Shown: piece after piece, positions 33,614-37,522 of the stretch
Numbering within the stretch: the stretch's first letter is position 1
Layout of the letters: each line of letters starts with the position of its first letter
Assembly: GCF_014378035.1 (NCBI RefSeq)
Contig: NZ_JACMOM010000187.1
Location: 1 to 37,522, forward strand
DNA length: 37,522 bases
DNA from: Aeromicrobium sp.
GTDB taxonomy: Bacteria > Actinomycetota > Actinomycetes > Propionibacteriales > Nocardioidaceae
Direction of reading: 5' to 3'
Notes under the pieces: generated by a model
The model's input: the letters and a program-made list of their open reading frames with translations, nothing else
The model's database searches: none
Told to the model about the DNA's origin: nothing
Program-made: the position numbers and the translations under genes

Positions 33614-35767
33614 GTGTCGGACACGGCAGAGGCGCCAGACGAAGCCACCCATGCGAGCATCAGCGCCGGGCTCGGGCCCGGCCCGGTGCTCGCCTGGGGT
33701 GGGCTTCTCCTGATCTTGCTGGCGCGCAGCTATCGAGCGTTCATCGTGACGCTGTTGGTCGTGGCAACCATCCCGATGTTGTGGAGCATGCCGAGCCACA
33801 TCATCCGCAGCGAGTCGATGGAGCCGGGCCTGTCGCGCGGCGATGTGGTCATCGGCAAGCCACTGCCAGAGTCCGACCCGGTCCCCGTAGGCCGGGTCAT
33901 GATCTTCACGAACCCCGACACCGCGTCCAAGCACGAGGTGCTCGTCCATCGCGTCGTCGAGAACCTCGGCCACGGTCAGTACACGACCGCCGGTGATGCC
34001 AACCGGAGCAATGACAGCACCTCGGTTCCGGCCCGCAACTTCACGGAACGCGCCGTCATCTGTGTGCCCTTCGTGGGCCTGCCGGTCGTGTGGCTGGCCG
34101 AGCACGACCGGGGCCGGCTGCTGGTCTGGCTGGTCTTGACGGTCCTGGCGCTCTACTTCTCCTCGCGTCCGCCGTGCGACCCGCGGCACCGGCGCCGCAA
34201 GGAGCTCAGCAAGGCGCGCCGCGCCGCTGAGCGCGCGGGCACACTGGTGCGTCGGGCGGCCCTGCCGATCGCCGGCGCGGTGGCACTTGTCGTGGCCGCA
34301 ATCGTCGGCGCGCCCCTGGCACAGGCCGACGCTGCCTTCACGTCCATCACGGTCAACCCCGCCAGCACGTGGCAGGTGTCGACCACGATCGCGCAGAGCA
34401 TTGTCCTGTCCGATCCCGGTGACATCGTCCGCGGCTCGGTCCCGCTGACGGTGACTCTCGGCAATGTCGGCAACCTGTCGTACTCCGTGCGCATCGAGTA
34501 CTCCGTCGCCGGGTCGGGCAACTGGAAGACACTGTGCACCAAGGCATCGGCGCCCTACGCGTGCAGCTGGGCGACCACGGGGTTCGCGAACGGCGACTAC
34601 GACCTCCGGGCCATCTCGACGTCCGGGTCCACGACCTTCACCTCGAGCACCGTCGCCGACGTCATGGTCGACAACGGCGCGCCGACGGTGACCATGCAGG
34701 ATCCGGGCACGCCGCTTCGGGGCACTGTCACGCTCGCGGCAGCCGTAAGCGACACCCAGTCGGGCGTGTCTCGAGTCGTCATCCAGCGCGCAATCACGGG
34801 CAGCTCTGTGTGGACGGACGTCTGCACGATCATCGATGCACCGTACTCGTGCCGGTTCGACACCACGTCGATCGCGGGCGGCACCTACTCGTTCCGAGCG
34901 GTCGGCACCGACGTTGCGGGTAACTCCGCCACGTCGACAGCAGTGACGAATCGCGTCGTCGACAACTCTGTCTCAGCGGTGTCGATGGAAGACCCTGGCG
35001 CCAATCTCGCCGGCACCGTGACGCTGCTCGCCTCGGCGAGCTCGACAGCGGGCATCACCTCCGTGCGGATCCAGCGAGCGCCCGCGGGGACGACGACCTG
35101 GACCGATGTGTGCACCGATACGTCGTCGCCGTACTCATGCGTCTGGAACACGACCCTCGGCCCCGACGGGTCTTACGACCTGCGGGCCGTCCTGCTGGAC
35201 AATGCCGGCAAGACCACGACCTCGGCGACCGTCTCCGGACGTCGCGTCGAGAACAGCCCGCTGCGGGCCTACGACGTTCAGACGACCAACGGCGGCTACA
35301 CGGCGGGCAAGCTCGAGCCCGGCGACTCGATGACGTTCACCTACAGCGAGCAGATCACGCTGGCCAGCGTCATGTCCGGGTGGAGCGGCGCCGCGACACC
35401 CGTGACGCTACGCCTTCGCGATGGCGGCGTGCTGGGCCTGAGCAGCACAAGTGACACCGTCGACCTCCTCCGCAACGGTTCGGCAATCAACCTCGGCTCG
35501 GTCAACCTGCGCCAGGACTACATCAAGAGCAGCCGCACGTCACAGTTCGCTGCCACCATGACCGCCTCGACGGTCACCGTCAACGGCGTCACAGCCACGA
35601 AGGTGACGGTGGCGATCGGAGGCCAGACAAGCGGCCAGGCCGTGCGCACGGCTTCTCTCACCTCGACAATGGTGTGGACACCCTCCGCCCTCGTCACCAA
35701 CCTGTTTGGTCGCGCGTCGGCGACGACACCGACCTCTGAGCTGGGAAACCTCGACCGCGAGTTCTGA
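33614..35767 (+). CDS. SipW-like signal peptidase I fused to Ig-like repeat surface protein
   Basis: 717 residues from GTG 33614, with GGAGGGAG 5 nt upstream. Two helices (about 26-37, 42-58) precede an ER/SipW-type signal peptidase domain: 'IIRSESMEPGLSRGDVVIGK' with Ser68, 'VLVHRVVE' with His112 and 'TTAGDANRSNDS' with Asp128 and Asp134. A helix at 168-183, a very basic cytoplasmic loop (185-214) and a fourth helix (215-236) follow. The fourth ends Ala-Asp-Ala240|Ala241-Phe-Thr, like a SipW-dependent cleavage site. Outside lie three Ig-like repeats of exactly 96 residues, with Cys pairs 308/317, 404/413 and 500/509, and a C-terminal domain (about 550-717) ending 'ELGNLDREF'. No LPXTG anchor is seen. 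The single-chain fusion of enzyme and probable substrate is unusual; self-cleavage is inferred. Confidence 0.85.
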   Translation: MSDTAEAPDEATHASISAGLGPGPVLAWGGLLLILLARSYRAFIVTLLVVATIPMLWSMPSHIIRSESMEPGLSRGDVVIGKPLPESDPVPVGRVMIFTNPDTASKHEVLVHRVVENLGHGQYTTAGDANRSNDSTSVPARNFTERAVICVPFVGLPVVWLAEHDRGRLLVWLVLTVLALYFSSRPPCDPRHRRRKELSKARRAAERAGTLVRRAALPIAGAVALVVAAIVGAPLAQADAAFTSITVNPASTWQVSTTIAQSIVLSDPGDIVRGSVPLTVTLGNVGNLSYSVRIEYSVAGSGNWKTLCTKASAPYACSWATTGFANGDYDLRAISTSGSTTFTSSTVADVMVDNGAPTVTMQDPGTPLRGTVTLAAAVSDTQSGVSRVVIQRAITGSSVWTDVCTIIDAPYSCRFDTTSIAGGTYSFRAVGTDVAGNSATSTAVTNRVVDNSVSAVSMEDPGANLAGTVTLLASASSTAGITSVRIQRAPAGTTTWTDVCTDTSSPYSCVWNTTLGPDGSYDLRAVLLDNAGKTTTSATVSGRRVENSPLRAYDVQTTNGGYTAGKLEPGDSMTFTYSEQITLASVMSGWSGAATPVTLRLRDGGVLGLSSTSDTVDLLRNGSAINLGSVNLRQDYIKSSRTSQFAATMTASTVTVNGVTATKVTVAIGGQTSGQAVRTASLTSTMVWTPSALVTNLFGRASATTPTSELGNLDREF

Positions 35768-35814
35768 TTCTGCCGGGCGCCGGTCCCAGCTCAGGGACAG
35801 GGAGCGGAGACGCC

Positions 35815-36714
35815 GTGGCGGCTGCGGCCATCTGCTCGACAACGACCTGCGCACGACCTGACACTGGATGGATGTTCCGCCCACCAGCCGTTCTCGCCTC
35901 TGCTGTGTTGCTGGTGGGCCTCGCATCCTGCGGTGATGGAACGATGGAGCGCACCCCGTTGCCCGAGGGGATTGTCATGCACGTCGACCAGGCGCGCGTC
36001 GAGCGCAAGGGTCGGCAGGTCTTCATCCGCGTGAAGAACACCATGGCGGAGTCGGTCACCGTCGTGGGGTTCACGATGAGGTCCTCTCGGGTCAGCACCG
36101 TCAGGTGGACCGGTGATGACGTGATCGGTGCAGGCTACGAGACTGATCTGGAGTTCGACATGCCCCTCGGGCGCTGCGGCAACGGCTTCACCGCGGCGGT
36201 CAGCCTGACGTACCGCATCGGGGAGGGCGACGTGCGGCAGTCGATCGGGACGGCGGACGACCCGTACGGCAACATCGACTCGTTGCTCGGTCGCGACTGT
36301 GCGAAGACCACCCTCGCCTCGGCGGCGGTCGTCACCACCGGGATGCCGGTGGTGCAAGGCGTCGGGCTCCGCTCAACCCTTCGGCTCCCGGTCACCCTGA
36401 CGTCAACCGGGAAGCTGCAGGGCGTTCGTTTCGGTGGGTACGAGTCGACCGTGTTGTTCAGGCAGGCACCCGGCTCCCCCGCCGACGTCGACGTGTTTCT
36501 CGGGCGCGCAGACCACCCCATCAACGTCGACATGGTTGTCGTCCCGTCGCGGTGCGATCCGCACGCGCTCGCCGAGGACAAGGTCGGCACGCTGTTCGGG
36601 GTCAAGGTGCTGGCCGACAACGTCGCCGACGGTGCCTCGTTCTATCTCCCGCTCACCCGGCCGCAACGGTCGGCGTACTTCGCGTTCTTCAGCTCGCACT
36701 GCGGGCTTGACTGA
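35815..36714 (+). CDS. Lipoprotein-like hypothetical protein of the surface cassette
   Basis: 299 residues from GTG 35815, with GGAG 5 nt upstream; ATG 35872 would give a textbook lipoprotein signal, 'MFRPPAVLASAVLLVGLASC', but has no good ribosome binding site. The lipobox Leu-Ala-Ser-Cys predicts lipid anchoring to the outer membrane face. The mature part is beta-rich, in two similar-sized halves, with cysteines in 'GRCGNGF', 'GRDCAKT', 'SRCDPH' and the last residues 'SSHCGLD' that may form two disulfides. No known family was recognised. It follows the signal peptidase fusion by 47 bp and is probably cotranscribed. A helper or anchor for the secreted proteins is a guess from context. Confidence 0.75.
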   Translation: MAAAAICSTTTCARPDTGWMFRPPAVLASAVLLVGLASCGDGTMERTPLPEGIVMHVDQARVERKGRQVFIRVKNTMAESVTVVGFTMRSSRVSTVRWTGDDVIGAGYETDLEFDMPLGRCGNGFTAAVSLTYRIGEGDVRQSIGTADDPYGNIDSLLGRDCAKTTLASAAVVTTGMPVVQGVGLRSTLRLPVTLTSTGKLQGVRFGGYESTVLFRQAPGSPADVDVFLGRADHPINVDMVVVPSRCDPHALAEDKVGTLFGVKVLADNVADGASFYLPLTRPQRSAYFAFFSSHCGLD

Positions 36715-36722
36715 CCGGTCAG
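36711..36722. repeat. 12-bp palindrome holding both convergent stop codons
   Basis: CTGACCGGTCAG is a perfect palindrome. It contains the TGA of the cassette lipoprotein (36712-36714) and, on the other strand, the TGA of prcA (36719-36721), leaving 4 bp between the coding regions. Confidence 0.7.
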
Positions 36723-37417
36723 CTGGCGGTGAGGGATGCGGCGATGTCCTCGTCGGTCAGTCGACGAAACTTACGCGGCTGAGGACGAGTACGGGTGAGG
36801 ACCGCCACTTCGAGTGCGGACGACTCGACCTCGCGGGGTGGGTCGACGTCCTGGCCCAGAGCCGTCACGGCAACCCTGATGGCGGCGTTGACGTCGAGGC
36901 CCGGCGTGTAGTGCTCGCCAAGGTAGGCCTCGACCTGCTCGCTCTGGCCACCCATGACACCGAAGCCCTGGATGTCGGCGACCGAGCCGTCGTACATCAG
37001 CCGGTAGACCTGGTCCTGCGAGGCGTCGTCACCGAGCTCGCCGACGAAGATCTCGACCTCGTAGGGCTTCTCGGCCCCGGAGGAGAAGATCGTGCCGAGC
37101 GTCTGCGCGTAGGCGTTGGCAAGCCCGCGGGCCGTGACGTCGCGACGGTCGTAGGAATAGCCGCGGAGGTCGGCGAGGCGGACGCCGGCAATGCGCAGGT
37201 TCTCGAACTCGTTGTAGCGGCCCACCGCGGCAAAGCCGATGCGGTCGTAGATCTCGCTGATCTTGTGCAGGGCACGGGACGGATTCTCCGCCACGAACAC
37301 GATTCCGTCGGCGTACTGCACGACAGCGACGCTGCGTCCGCGGGAGATGCCCTTGCGGGCGAAGTCCGCACGGTCCTTCATGAGCTGCTCGGGCGAGACG
37401 TAGAACTGTTGAGTCAT
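36719..37417 (-). CDS. prcA: 20S proteasome alpha subunit PrcA
   Basis: 232 residues from ATG 37417, with AGAGGAA upstream; the frame is open further into the prcB end but that part is not PrcA. The N-terminus '[20 protein letters not shown]' and '[18 protein letters not shown]' is the alpha-subunit gate and first helix, followed by '[20 protein letters not shown]' and '[18 protein letters not shown]'. Alpha rings cap the PrcB rings and bind the Mpa/ARC ATPase. The lack of a C-terminal catalytic Thr is normal for alpha. It follows prcB by 28 bp in the same operon. The C-terminal tail has a basic segment ([10 protein letters not shown]). Confidence 0.96.
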   Translation of the reverse strand: MTQQFYVSPEQLMKDRADFARKGISRGRSVAVVQYADGIVFVAENPSRALHKISEIYDRIGFAAVGRYNEFENLRIAGVRLADLRGYSYDRRDVTARGLANAYAQTLGTIFSSGAEKPYEVEIFVGELGDDASQDQVYRLMYDGSVADIQGFGVMGGQSEQVEAYLGEHYTPGLDVNAAIRVAVTALGQDVDPPREVESSALEVAVLTRTRPQPRKFRRLTDEDIAASLTAS

Positions 37418-37445
37418 CGAGCCATTCCTCTCGGGAGTCCTGACA

Positions 37446-37522
37446 TCAGCTGGGGGGGGCGGACGGGCCGCCGGGGCGGACGAGTCGGCCGCCGATGACG
37501 TCGTCGGCGATGGCACCGACCT
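37446..37522 (-). CDS. prcB: 20S proteasome beta subunit PrcB, C-terminal 24 codons only
   Basis: The visible end translates to '[18 protein letters not shown]' then 'PSAPPS' and a TGA at 37446-37448. The gene runs off the right edge of the window. Assignment rests on its place directly upstream of prcA on the same strand, the invariant order in actinobacteria, since the catalytic Thr and core lie outside. Confidence 0.75.
   Translation of the reverse strand, partial: VGAIADDVIGGRLVRPGGPSAPPS

Overview
The window is high-GC chromosomal DNA from an actinobacterium. The evidence is a 20S proteasome/pupylation locus (prcB, prcA, pafA, pafB, pafC), the RNA polymerase-binding protein RbpA, polyprenol-phosphate-mannose synthase next to apolipoprotein N-acyltransferase, and many genes that look leaderless. 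The mix of families fits Nocardioidaceae-like Propionibacteriales, but genus assignment is inference. No rRNA, tRNA, CRISPR array, insertion sequence or phage gene was recognised.

Positions 1-12,634 hold mixed housekeeping and accessory genes: a partial DUF4383 membrane protein, a SulP anion transporter divergent from a MerR regulator across a palindromic operator, a rhomboid protease, a Tat-exported phospholipase C, a short UvrA-like ABC ATPase, an SGNH hydrolase preceded by 18-bp tandem repeats, an FMN split-barrel protein, DUF2630, an HSL-type esterase and a metallo-beta-lactamase-fold hydrolase. Positions 12,645-16,975 read rightward: an XRE-MurA fusion with its own operator, a glycerophosphodiesterase overlapping an UMF1 transporter, and rbpA behind a SigR-type promoter, closed by a strong bidirectional terminator. 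Positions 16,983-20,347 are a leftward operon (M24 peptidase, lnt, ppm1). Then come rightward genes for a secreted M28 aminopeptidase, a small membrane protein and a 5'-3' exonuclease.

Positions 23,523-32,563 are the conserved leftward block pafA, FKBP lipoprotein, pafB, pafC, tatA, tatC, diacylglycerol kinase, helY. It supports protein tagging for degradation, the PafBC DNA-damage response, Tat export and RNA metabolism. The window ends with prcA and the 3' end of prcB on the same strand.

The most unusual element lies between pafA and prcA on the opposite strand (32,937-36,714). It is a three-gene cassette: a TasA/camelysin-like secreted protein; a SipW/ER-type signal peptidase fused in one chain to a second signal-peptide-like segment, three 96-residue Ig-like repeats and a C-terminal domain; and a lipoprotein-like protein. 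The internal segment of the fusion carries the same Ala-Ala-Phe-(Ser/Thr) junction as the TasA-like substrate, which suggests a self-processing surface-protein system. A near-consensus DosR/DevR-type palindrome lies upstream of the cassette.
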